Of a stretch of DNA of 64,000 nt, positions 17,804-25,487 are shown one piece after another. How positions within the stretch are numbered: position 1 is the first letter of the stretch; the number at the start of each line of letters is the position of its first letter. The stretch is from Dyadobacter sp. CECT 9275 (GTDB lineage: Bacteria > Bacteroidota > Bacteroidia > Cytophagales > Spirosomataceae). The notes beneath the pieces are model-generated. The model worked only from the letters and a program-made list of their open reading frames with translations, was not told where the DNA came from and searched no databases. Made by a program: the position numbers and the translations under genes. The stretch is taken from assembly GCF_907164905.1 (NCBI RefSeq), contig NZ_CAJRAF010000002.1, forward strand, positions 3,930,001 to 3,994,000, given 5' to 3'.

Positions 17804-19298
17804 AGAACAGTGGAAGAGGGTCTTTGAAGAAGCCTCCGAAATACCTCCTAAATCTGTTTGGGAAGGAATAGAGGCGCATCTGGACCGTGATGAAGATAAA
17901 ATTGTTCCGTTACCGTGGTGGAATTCTTCCAAGGTATGGTACGTGGCTGCGTCATTGGCTGCGCTGCTACTGGTTGGCGCGGGTATCTGGTATAACAACG
18001 CTTCGACCATCATTCGGCACCATAGCCCGGTAGCTGTAAGGGAATCTGGTAAAACTACTGCCTCCACGGAAAAGGAAGCAGAAATTACTGCGCACGCAAA
18101 AGAACAGGCAAACTCCGGAATTGAAGAAACAGCTGAAAAGCCTGGGGAACCGGTGGCTGCTGCAACCAGTGCGTCTGTAGCAACTGCCGGGGCTGAAAGA
18201 GGTTCAAACGAAAGCAGTAGCAGGATATCGGATGATGTTGCTGCAAAAGAAGGCAGTCAGCTTGCCCAGGCTAATGAAAAGGTATCTCCAGACGAAATGG
18301 CAGATCGGAACGGTTTTGCCGCGATTAGGAGCAGCGGATTACCTGACAGAAATGAAACCTCCGGGTTGGAAAAACACGCAGCTCCGGCCGAAAGCGCGGT
18401 GATTGCATTGCTCGAACAAAGTACTGAAACAGTATCTCCGGGAATACTGTCACCGGTGGGGATGAAAGAACTGGATGTGCATGTGCAGAAGCGGTATGTT
18501 TTTTTCCGCCCGGCTATGCAAGAGGAGCTACCCGCCTTACCAAAAGCTAAAAAGGAATATTGGGCGGGCGTAAGTTTTATGCCAGCCACTTTCAGCCCGG
18601 ATATAAAGGTTAAATCCGCTCCTCAAAACTTTTCGAGCGTAGCAATCGCCAGCCAGAAGGCTACCTCAGGCTCGAGTAAAGAAGGGTTTTCATATGCCTA
18701 TCAGACTTCGGGAGGTGTAAAACTATCAAAACATTGGTCCATGGAACTGGGAGTGAGTTACCTGACCGGAAATTCCAGTTACGAAGGGGGGGGGTATCTT
18801 TTAAATCTGTCGTCCGACGGGCAGCCTACCAATGTTCTGGAGTCTGCCTATGCGGGAATCAACTCCAGTAAAACCCAAAACAGTCCATCTTTTGGAGACA
18901 ATAAGAGTAATAACTTGTATATCAATGTAACCAAGGATATACGGAACGATTACCGATACCTGCAGATGCCTGTGCAGGCAGGCTTTACGCTTAATCCAAA
19001 CGGAAAATGGAGTTACTCGCTTTTGGGCGGATTGATGGCCAATTTCTTTCTGAGAAATGACCTGGAATCGGCAAGCGGTGCTATCATCACCACCACAGCT
19101 GCGGATGATGTATACAAAGCCGTGAATCTGGCAGCTACCACAGGCCTCCGGCTGAACTACAAACTTAGTACCAGATGGCGGGCAAATCTTACCGGCTCTT
19201 ACCAAAAAGCGATTGACTCGGGCATACGTTCCAATCAAAGTCTGGACTCAAAACCTTATCTGTACGGGGTTTCCTGGGGAGTCAGGTATTCTTTTTGA
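17772..19298 (+). CDS. Predicted anti-sigma/transmembrane/outer-membrane beta-barrel protein
   Basis: A 508-residue protein with an unusual build. A cytoplasmic acidic segment (about 1-50, FEEQWKRVFEEASEIPPKSVW) resembles short anti-sigma N-termini. One transmembrane helix lies at about 55-74 (VWYVAASLAALLLVGAGIWY). A long Ala/Glu/Ser-rich, low-complexity stretch (about 78-230) follows. The C-terminal 240 residues have amphipathic strands ending in GVSWGVRYSF, a terminal aromatic typical of outer-membrane barrels. It has no signal peptidase site. Overlap with the sigma gene implies that it controls that sigma. The protein could physically span both membranes; alternatively the barrel-like part folds in the periplasm. 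Confidence 0.72.
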   Translation: MMDPSEKHSFEEQWKRVFEEASEIPPKSVWEGIEAHLDRDEDKIVPLPWWNSSKVWYVAASLAALLLVGAGIWYNNASTIIRHHSPVAVRESGKTTASTEKEAEITAHAKEQANSGIEETAEKPGEPVAAATSASVATAGAERGSNESSSRISDDVAAKEGSQLAQANEKVSPDEMADRNGFAAIRSSGLPDRNETSGLEKHAAPAESAVIALLEQSTETVSPGILSPVGMKELDVHVQKRYVFFRPAMQEELPALPKAKKEYWAGVSFMPATFSPDIKVKSAPQNFSSVAIASQKATSGSSKEGFSYAYQTSGGVKLSKHWSMELGVSYLTGNSSYEGGGYLLNLSSDGQPTNVLESAYAGINSSKTQNSPSFGDNKSNNLYINVTKDIRNDYRYLQMPVQAGFTLNPNGKWSYSLLGGLMANFFLRNDLESASGAIITTTAADDVYKAVNLAATTGLRLNYKLSTRWRANLTGSYQKAIDSGIRSNQSLDSKPYLYGVSWGVRYSF

Positions 19299-19406
19299 AA
19301 AAAACGAGATCGGATTCCAACCATTCGGCACAGATAGCGATCTTATGATTAAAGCGCTTTTACCGAGTACTTAGAAAGCCTTTTCAGAATCCTAAATCTA
19401 TTAGCT

Positions 19407-20645
19407 ATGATAAACATTGTAAGAAAAGGAATTATTGTGTCAATATTCCTGTCCGGCCTGATGATCGGATGTACATCAGATGAGGGAGTCAATCCGCCGA
19501 ACCAGGTGAATAACGTGGAGATTCCGGCGGTGGTTTCCAATGGTACCACTGACTTCGCTGTTGATCTTTTCAAAAATCTTCAGCAGGCCGAACCGGCGGA
19601 GGAGAACTTATTTGTATCGCCCCTCAGCCTTCATATTGCACTGGGTATGTTGCTCAATGGTGCTGAAAATGAAACGGCAGCTGAAATTCTTAAAACACTG
19701 AAAATGGAAGGAATTTCCATCCAGGATTTGAATAAAGCGTATAACACTTTGCTGAATGATCTGCCCGTTGCAGATTCACGTGTTGCCCTGGGGCTTGCCA
19801 ATTCGGTCTGGTATAAAAGTGGATTTACGGTCGAAACGGATTTCCAGAATATACTTAAGCAAACTTTCAATGCTGACATCACAGGTTTGCCTTTCGATGA
19901 CGCGGCCAAGGATAAGATCAATAAGTGGGCGAGTGACCATACCAACGGAAAGATCAAAAGTGTGATCGAACAGATCAATCCCCAGCATGTCATGTTCTTA
20001 TTAAATGCCTTGTATTTCAAAGGCGACTGGAAATACCAGTTTGACACAAAAAATACACTTGATACTCCCTTTACCCTGCAAAATGGTACAGCAAAACAGG
20101 TTAAAATGATGTATACAAAAGCGGACCTGAAAGCAGCGGCGGGAACAGATTATAACGCCGTTCAGCTTCCTTACGGCAACGGGCAGTTTAATATGACTCT
20201 GATCATACCAAAAGGAGATAAGAAAATAGGTGATATCATTTCAGGTTTAACAGCCGGTGACTGGCAGGATCTCCAGGCTAACCGTCTTTCTGAACAAAAT
20301 GTTGAAGTAGGCCTTCCAAAGTTCTCACTTGAATATTCCGCAAATCTGAATGCGGTACTGGAGCAGATGGGGATCAAAAAGGTGTTTACCGATGCCGCTG
20401 AACTTGGCAAAATCAATAGGTCGGCGGATTTGTTCGTGGACTTTGTGAAGCAGGATACTTATCTGGCCATTGATGAAAAGGGAACGGAGGCGGCAGCGGT
20501 TACTTCAATAGGAATAGGCTTAACGTCAGCAGGTCCGGAAAAGCCACGCTATGTCTGCGATCGCCCTTTTGGGCTGATAATAAGCGAGAAAACATCCAAT
20601 ACCATCCTTTTCATGGGAAGAATCATGAACCCGGAGAGCAAGTAG
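19407..20645 (+). CDS. Lipoprotein serpin (serine protease inhibitor family)
   Basis: A 412-residue serpin with a lipoprotein signal (lipobox LMIGC, Cys about 22) and a short spacer before the inhibitor fold. Family blocks include NLFVSPLSLHIALGMLLNGA, LANSVWYKSGF, the NALYFKGDW strand and CDRPFGLIISEKTSNTILFMGRIMNP. The reactive-centre hinge is EKGTEAAAVTS, rich in small residues as needed for loop insertion, so it should be an inhibitory serpin. Counting from the hinge as in antitrypsin places the scissile bond at Thr-Ser (P1-P1'). The anchored form probably faces the periplasm or cell surface and protects against host or competitor proteases. Confidence 0.92.
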   Translation: MINIVRKGIIVSIFLSGLMIGCTSDEGVNPPNQVNNVEIPAVVSNGTTDFAVDLFKNLQQAEPAEENLFVSPLSLHIALGMLLNGAENETAAEILKTLKMEGISIQDLNKAYNTLLNDLPVADSRVALGLANSVWYKSGFTVETDFQNILKQTFNADITGLPFDDAAKDKINKWASDHTNGKIKSVIEQINPQHVMFLLNALYFKGDWKYQFDTKNTLDTPFTLQNGTAKQVKMMYTKADLKAAAGTDYNAVQLPYGNGQFNMTLIIPKGDKKIGDIISGLTAGDWQDLQANRLSEQNVEVGLPKFSLEYSANLNAVLEQMGIKKVFTDAAELGKINRSADLFVDFVKQDTYLAIDEKGTEAAAVTSIGIGLTSAGPEKPRYVCDRPFGLIISEKTSNTILFMGRIMNPESK

Positions 20646-20660
20646 AGGAACTACCACTAC

Positions 20661-20685
20661 CCGTGGCATGGCTGCCATGCCACGG
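20661..20685. terminator. Perfect 11-bp hairpin after the serpin gene
   Basis: CCGTGGCATGG and its exact complement enclose CTG, 16 bases after the serpin stop. No T-run follows. It is the first of three hairpins in a row. Confidence 0.5.
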
Positions 20686-20702
20686 CTCAGCTATTAAAGA
20701 TA

Positions 20703-20725
20703 AAAACGTCGGATACCGGCGTTTT
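20703..20725. terminator. Second hairpin in the serpin downstream region
   Basis: AAAACGTCGG pairs with CCGGCGTTTT (one G-T pair) around ATA. The stem ends in A/T runs that could terminate in either direction. Confidence 0.5.
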
Positions 20726-20736
20726 CGGGGTGCGTT

Positions 20737-20768
20737 ATCGTCCGGGGGCTTTGCCTTCGGACGATTTT
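20737..20768 (+). terminator. Third hairpin with T-run before the LVIVD gene
   Basis: ATCGTCCG and CGGACGAT arms with an inner G/C-rich pairing are followed by TTTTG. It is a likely intrinsic terminator isolating the serpin from the operon starting at 20863. Confidence 0.62.
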
Positions 20769-20862
20769 GTTTCTGGCCCTTCCAACTATTTTGAGCAGAC
20801 GGGTGTCATGGATTTAAATAAGGAACAATGTAAGATTTTTCAGTAAGCTTAACCCTAACTGT

Positions 20863-22170
20863 ATGAAAGCAAGAATTTTACAATTATTGATTATGGTATT
20901 AACCATAATCTTCTGGTCCTGCAACGATCAATGCAAGGAAACACGCATTACCCGCCGCCTGACGCGTGTGACACGCTCGATGGCTGAGATACGGCAATCA
21001 CTTAAAGCAGAAACGCCCCGCGCCATGAAAAGACCGGGAAAGTTGTATGTCAAAGGGAGTTATCTTTTTATTAACGAGGTCAAGGAGGGGATTCACATTA
21101 TAGACAACAGTGATACCTCGAACCCGAGGTTTATATCCTTTATCGCCATTCCAGGAAACGGAGATATAGCCATTCGTAACAACATTTTGTTTGCTGACAG
21201 CTTCGCGGATCTGGTTTCCATTGACATCACTGACCCGGTCAGCCCGAAAGAAGTGGGACGTTTTGAAAATGTATTTCAAAACGGGCAGTTTGACGGAGTC
21301 TGGTGGGGATTCAGTGCGGTCAACGGAGTGATTCAGGACAATGCGATTGAAGATTATAACATTGATTTTGTCACAGAAACCGTCACAACCAACTGTGAGG
21401 AAAATACGGTCTATCCTTATTTGGAGCGGTATTTTGACTCATTTTCGGGCGTTGCGTCTTTTAATAAAGCAGGATCTTCCGCCGGGGCGGCTTCCGCAGG
21501 GAACTCCTCGGGAAAGGCCGGTTCCATGGCACGTTTTGCTTTGGAAAATGACTACTTATATACAGTCAGCCAGAGCAATCTTCACGTTTTCAACATCAGT
21601 AAACCTGAAACACCGTCCAATTTTTCATCAACGAATATTGGCTGGAACATAGAAACGATATTTCCTCATGAGGACAAGCTTTTCATCGGATCCTCTACCG
21701 GAATGTTCATTTTTGATAACAGCAATCCCGCCCAGCCGAAACAACTGTCGGTTTTTCGGCACGGAAATGCGTGCGATCCTGTGGTGGTTCAGGATAACAT
21801 TGCTTATGTCACCCTGCGTACCGGGACGTCTTGCGCAGGGACGCAAAATCAGATGGACCTTGTGGATGTAAGTGACGGGGCCTCTCCCAAACTGATCACA
21901 ACTTATCAGATGCAAAATCCGCATGGATTAAGTATCGACTTCCCGACCTTGTACCTTTGTGAGGGTGAATTTGGGTTAAAAGTTTTTGATGCCACGGATA
22001 AAATGGCAATTGACAAAAATCTCATTTCGCATTTCCAGAATATGGACGCCTATGATGTTATTTCGTTGGGAAAAACATTGCTGATGATTGGAAAGGACGG
22101 TTTTTACCAGTATGACGCCAGCGACAGGAAAAACTTACGGTTGCTCAGTAAAATCCCGGTAGCACTATGA
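20863..22170 (+). CDS. LVIVD-repeat beta-propeller lipoprotein
   Basis: A 435-residue exported protein with a lipobox-like WSC (Cys about 20) near the end of the signal sequence. Its body is built from repeats of the LVIVD type, each carrying a phrase such as GIHIIDNSDTSNPRFIS, LVSIDITDPVSPKEVGRF, MFIFDNSNPAQPKQLS and QMDLVDVSDGASPKLIT, as in extracellular choice-of-anchor/propeller proteins. An Ala/Gly/Ser-rich insert sits near residues 200-222. No enzyme motif is seen; a binding or scaffold role is likely. It overlaps the next gene by four bases (ATGA), starting a three-gene exported set. Confidence 0.78.
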   Translation: MKARILQLLIMVLTIIFWSCNDQCKETRITRRLTRVTRSMAEIRQSLKAETPRAMKRPGKLYVKGSYLFINEVKEGIHIIDNSDTSNPRFISFIAIPGNGDIAIRNNILFADSFADLVSIDITDPVSPKEVGRFENVFQNGQFDGVWWGFSAVNGVIQDNAIEDYNIDFVTETVTTNCEENTVYPYLERYFDSFSGVASFNKAGSSAGAASAGNSSGKAGSMARFALENDYLYTVSQSNLHVFNISKPETPSNFSSTNIGWNIETIFPHEDKLFIGSSTGMFIFDNSNPAQPKQLSVFRHGNACDPVVVQDNIAYVTLRTGTSCAGTQNQMDLVDVSDGASPKLITTYQMQNPHGLSIDFPTLYLCEGEFGLKVFDATDKMAIDKNLISHFQNMDAYDVISLGKTLLMIGKDGFYQYDASDRKNLRLLSKIPVAL

Positions 22171-22742
22171 AATGGCTTATTTTGTTTGTTTTATCGGTTG
22201 CAGGACTCGAAACCATGGCACAAACGGAACCTTTCCGCCCAAGTTACGTCAACCATACCGAAGCAGGGTTGCTGCTGGGCCGTGTCAGATATTCCAACGG
22301 CTCCATACAGAACAAGGTGGAAAGCAAAACAAACGTTACCATGCAGACTTTCAATGGTTTACAGATAAAGCGGCGACTCGCCATCGGGGTAACAGCAGGC
22401 CTTGACTGGTATAAAACAGCGCTCATCAATCCGTTATCAGCAGGCGTCAGGTACGATTTTGCCGGGAAGCGTCAGGTACGATTATTTGCAACGGGCGACG
22501 CAGGCTATGGTTTTGCATGGTTTCACCAGGATTCGGATGGTTATAAAACACGGGGAGGGCTTATAATCAATCCGGGAGCGGGGATCAGGTATGGCAGGGC
22601 TGGGGGTACAGCTTTCACAATAGTATTATCCTATAAAAGACAAGAGGTACATGTTAATAAACCGTTGCTTTGGGAACAAACCGTCAGATACGAGGACAGG
22701 GTCTACAATCGGCTGGCGGTGAGAATGGGGATCAGTTTCTAG
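22167..22742 (+). CDS. Small predicted outer-membrane beta-barrel protein
   Basis: A 191-residue protein with a signal peptide (about 1-18, ending ETMAQ). Alternating strands follow, with an opening pattern TEAGLLLGRVRYSN that is common in OmpA/PorT-like barrels and a final Phe in VRMGISF. I do not recognise a specific family. It is translationally coupled to the LVIVD lipoprotein, so the two probably work together at the outer membrane. An eight-strand barrel would fit the length; this is inference from strand count by eye. Confidence 0.6.
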   Translation: MKWLILFVLSVAGLETMAQTEPFRPSYVNHTEAGLLLGRVRYSNGSIQNKVESKTNVTMQTFNGLQIKRRLAIGVTAGLDWYKTALINPLSAGVRYDFAGKRQVRLFATGDAGYGFAWFHQDSDGYKTRGGLIINPGAGIRYGRAGGTAFTIVLSYKRQEVHVNKPLLWEQTVRYEDRVYNRLAVRMGISF

Positions 22743-22777
22743 GAAAAGTTAATTTTATAAAATCCAACATGTTAGCT

Positions 22778-23242
22778 ATGAAAAATCTGGTTTCAGTATT
22801 GAGTATGTTTTTAGTTTTTGGCCTCACCGCTTTTCAGTGCGAAAGAGAGAAAAACTGCTGCGTTCCGCCGATATGCAGCGAAAAGAATACTTTAACAGGT
22901 ACCTGGCAGCTGGAATATTACGAAAACAGGTCCAACGGAGAAAAGGAATATAATCCCGAGTCAGACAGGCAGGGTGTGGTTTATACCTTTACGGATAACA
23001 ACAAGGAAGGCAAAATTGAAGGCCATACCGCTGTAAATACGATTTCCGGTAGTTACAAGCTGTCGGACGGATGTACACTAGAAATTACCGCGTTTGGCGG
23101 GACAAAAGTGGGAGAGCCCGGGTGGAGTAACAAGGCGTGGCTGTCGGCTTCTGAAAAATACTTTTACCAGATTACAGGTACCAGGTTGCGCATTGGTACT
23201 TTCAGCGGAAGTACTCAAATGGTTTTTCAGCTGGTCAAATAG
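22778..23242 (+). CDS. META/lipocalin-like lipoprotein
   Basis: A 154-residue exported protein. The signal sequence ends in LTAFQC, so Cys about 21 may be lipidated, although FQC is a weak lipobox. The mature part opens with a Cys-rich stretch (CCVPPIC), then TGTWQLEYYEN, the start typical of META-domain and lipocalin-like stress lipoproteins, and ends in strands RLRIGT and MVFQLVK. An ATG at 22769 is an alternative start, three codons earlier. It sits 35 bases after the small barrel gene and completes the three-gene set. The function of this class is unknown. Confidence 0.6.
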   Translation: MKNLVSVLSMFLVFGLTAFQCEREKNCCVPPICSEKNTLTGTWQLEYYENRSNGEKEYNPESDRQGVVYTFTDNNKEGKIEGHTAVNTISGSYKLSDGCTLEITAFGGTKVGEPGWSNKAWLSASEKYFYQITGTRLRIGTFSGSTQMVFQLVK

Positions 23243-23268
23243 CCCTCTTGCAGGGTATATCTTCTACC

Positions 23269-23292
23269 GGACGGATATAAATATCTCCGTCC
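23269..23292. terminator. Hairpin between convergent genes
   Basis: GGACGGA and TCCGTCC arms, 7 bp, with a 10-base AT-rich loop between the META-like gene and the glycosyltransferase gene. No clear T-run, so it is a weak terminator candidate. Confidence 0.35.
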
Positions 23293-23319
23293 AGGGATAG
23301 GATCAGGATTTTATCTCAA

Positions 23320-24462
23320 TCAGAACTCCTGAGCCAGCAGGGTTTCGGAAGATGATTTTTGAGGAGCGTGCAGGTCATTCCTGCAGGCTTCAATTTCGCT
23401 GATGAACATGGCTTCTCCCTGATGGTACCAGCTCCGGAAGCGGGCCGACTGGTCAGTATGCCTGGGCAGGTATTCCATGATCACGGAGAGGTCAAAAGTT
23501 TGCGAAGAGACTCCGGCTCCGGAAATTACCCCGTCAATGGCGTTGCATTGCTGCTCAAAATGGTGAGGAACAGGTACCATCATCACCGGCTTCCCCAGGT
23601 ACATAGCCTCACAAACGGATTCAAAACCAGCCGTCGTGACTAATGCTTTACAGGTCGTCAGAAGGTTCAGGTATTTTTCACTGTTGATCTGATGAAAAAT
23701 AAGGGTGTCGTCCAGGCGCAGCTCTTCTGGTTCATCCGCATTATCCCAAAAGCACTGAAGCTGCACTTTCGGGTGTGCCTTGTGCCAGGAGATGATCTGG
23801 TTACTCAGGCTGTGGTGGGTCATGTACACTAGAAAAAAATCGCCTTCGACAGGCTGCAGGTATTGAATTTCTTTTCGCAGCAGCGGTGGAACGACCGTTA
23901 TTTTAAGATCTTCCCGTGAAGGCAGAGGCCTGAAAGATAGGGCAAGACGCTTGGCAGCAAGCCAGGAAGTAGCTTTGGAATTAAAATTGATAACATTTTT
24001 GTCGAACCGGCTATCCACAGGGAAGGTAAATGCGGGATGCAGCAACAGGTACTGATGCGCAATACAGACCATAGGTACCCGGGTGCCATAAACAAGATTG
24101 TAGAGGCCGCTATAAATTTCGTAGAAACTGATGATCAGATCGGGCTGTAAATCTTTCACCTTACGATGTATACACCGTAAACTCCGAAGATATTTGGGGA
24201 GGTATCCCAGGTGAGTGAGAACGGTTTTTTTTAGATTGATGCCGTTTCCATTGGCATTATAAATAATATTGGGAGCGTCAAAGTCGTAGACTGGTGCCAG
24301 GATCTGATCGTAAAAAAAAGATGGAATGACCCGGCCCGGTGATTTCCCGACCATCACACCTGCCACCACATGACCTGCTGACCGTAGCATTTGTCCCAGC
24401 GCAATGGCCTGCGTCAAATGTCCTCGCCCTTCACCCTGTACCAGAAATACAATACGCATCAT
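23320..24462 (-). CDS. GT-B fold glycosyltransferase
   Basis: A 380-residue cytoplasmic or membrane-associated glycosyltransferase. The N-terminal loop MMRIVFLVQGEGRGHLTQAIALG is the G-x-G-x-x-H-x-x-Q pattern of MurG/GT28-like enzymes. The sugar-nucleotide loop ALVTTAGFESVCEAMYLGKP in the C-terminal half matches GT1/GT28 donors, followed by VPVPHHFEQQCNA. No transmembrane helix is visible. Its ATG overlaps the stop of the phosphoesterase gene (TAATG), so it is the second gene of an operon. The acceptor is unknown; coupling to an LpxH-like enzyme hints at a glycolipid. Confidence 0.83.
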   Translation of the reverse strand: MMRIVFLVQGEGRGHLTQAIALGQMLRSAGHVVAGVMVGKSPGRVIPSFFYDQILAPVYDFDAPNIIYNANGNGINLKKTVLTHLGYLPKYLRSLRCIHRKVKDLQPDLIISFYEIYSGLYNLVYGTRVPMVCIAHQYLLLHPAFTFPVDSRFDKNVINFNSKATSWLAAKRLALSFRPLPSREDLKITVVPPLLRKEIQYLQPVEGDFFLVYMTHHSLSNQIISWHKAHPKVQLQCFWDNADEPEELRLDDTLIFHQINSEKYLNLLTTCKALVTTAGFESVCEAMYLGKPVMMVPVPHHFEQQCNAIDGVISGAGVSSQTFDLSVIMEYLPRHTDQSARFRSWYHQGEAMFISEIEACRNDLHAPQKSSSETLLAQEF

Positions 24463-25328
24463 TATCCCAGCCTTTTTTTGTGATCGGTTGAAATACCGGT
24501 GAAAGCAACCTGCTTTTCCACGACTCTGAAACTGGTTTCCCGGAAAGGCGGAGCATCTACATCCATTTTTTCCGTTTTGGACATGCTCTGGTTGTAGTAT
24601 AGCAGATTCCAGTTTCCGTCAAAGTCTTCCACCAGCGCACTTAACGTCTCCACCCAGTCTCCTGAATTCATATACATAATCCCGTCAATTTCTCTCAAAG
24701 CCGGCTGGTGTATGTGTCCGCAGATCACCCCGTCACAGCCGCGTGAACGGGCGAGTTCGGTCAGTTTTTCTTCAAAATCGGACATGTAGTTCACCGCCAG
24801 TTTTACGGATTGTTTAATCCGCTGCGACAGCGAATAGTAGGGCAGGCCCCGCCATTCGCGGTATTTGTTATAGAATTTGTTTACCCATAGCAAAAAGGTA
24901 TATCCGATATCTCCCAGGTAGGCAAGCCATTTCAGATGGGTAGTAATGGAGTCAAAAACATCTCCATGTGTTACATAAAACCGCTGGTTACCCGAATTAA
25001 GGATATAATCCTTTCTGATCTGAAAATGTTTGCCAAGTCGTAGCGGGATGATCTGATCAAGAAAATCGTCATGGTTTCCACGGATGTAGATCACCTTCGT
25101 GTTGTTTTCTTCAATCATTTTCAGTACCCTTTTGAAAAACAGGGTATGTTTCCGTTTCCAGACACCATATTTTTTCAGTTGCCAGGCATCAATGATATCC
25201 CCGTTAAGTATCAGTTTTTTGCAGGTATAGCTTTTAAGAAAAGCAGTTACTTCATCTGCCTTGGAACCACCTGCTCCCAGGTGCAGATCCGAAATGATTA
25301 TCGTTTTGAAATGAGTTTTATCTCCCAT
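24462..25328 (-). CDS. LpxH-like metallophosphoesterase
   Basis: A 288-residue calcineurin-type phosphoesterase. The metal motifs are all visible: ISDLHLG (about 12-18), NGDIID, GNHDD, THGDVFDS and GHIHQP. The arrangement and length fit the UDP-2,3-diacylglucosamine diphosphatase (LpxH) family, which makes lipid X in lipid A synthesis. This subgroup is larger than E. coli LpxH (240 residues), so a related substrate is possible. It is the first gene of an operon with a glycosyltransferase that begins at its stop codon. The gene may act in lipid A or another glycolipid pathway at the inner membrane. Confidence 0.8.
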   Translation of the reverse strand: MGDKTHFKTIIISDLHLGAGGSKADEVTAFLKSYTCKKLILNGDIIDAWQLKKYGVWKRKHTLFFKRVLKMIEENNTKVIYIRGNHDDFLDQIIPLRLGKHFQIRKDYILNSGNQRFYVTHGDVFDSITTHLKWLAYLGDIGYTFLLWVNKFYNKYREWRGLPYYSLSQRIKQSVKLAVNYMSDFEEKLTELARSRGCDGVICGHIHQPALREIDGIMYMNSGDWVETLSALVEDFDGNWNLLYYNQSMSKTEKMDVDAPPFRETSFRVVEKQVAFTGISTDHKKRLG

Positions 25329-25487
25329 GTTACAAATTTTCTCATTTCATATTAACTGGTTATTATCTGCACGTTATCAGTAAGTTAAGTTTGGGTAAGT
25401 AAGAAAGGTAAAGGCGCTGGCCGTTCCGCAGAATATTTTGATATAAGAAGGATGCATTTTTATATTTGTAAAAACCAAAGAGGGGAA

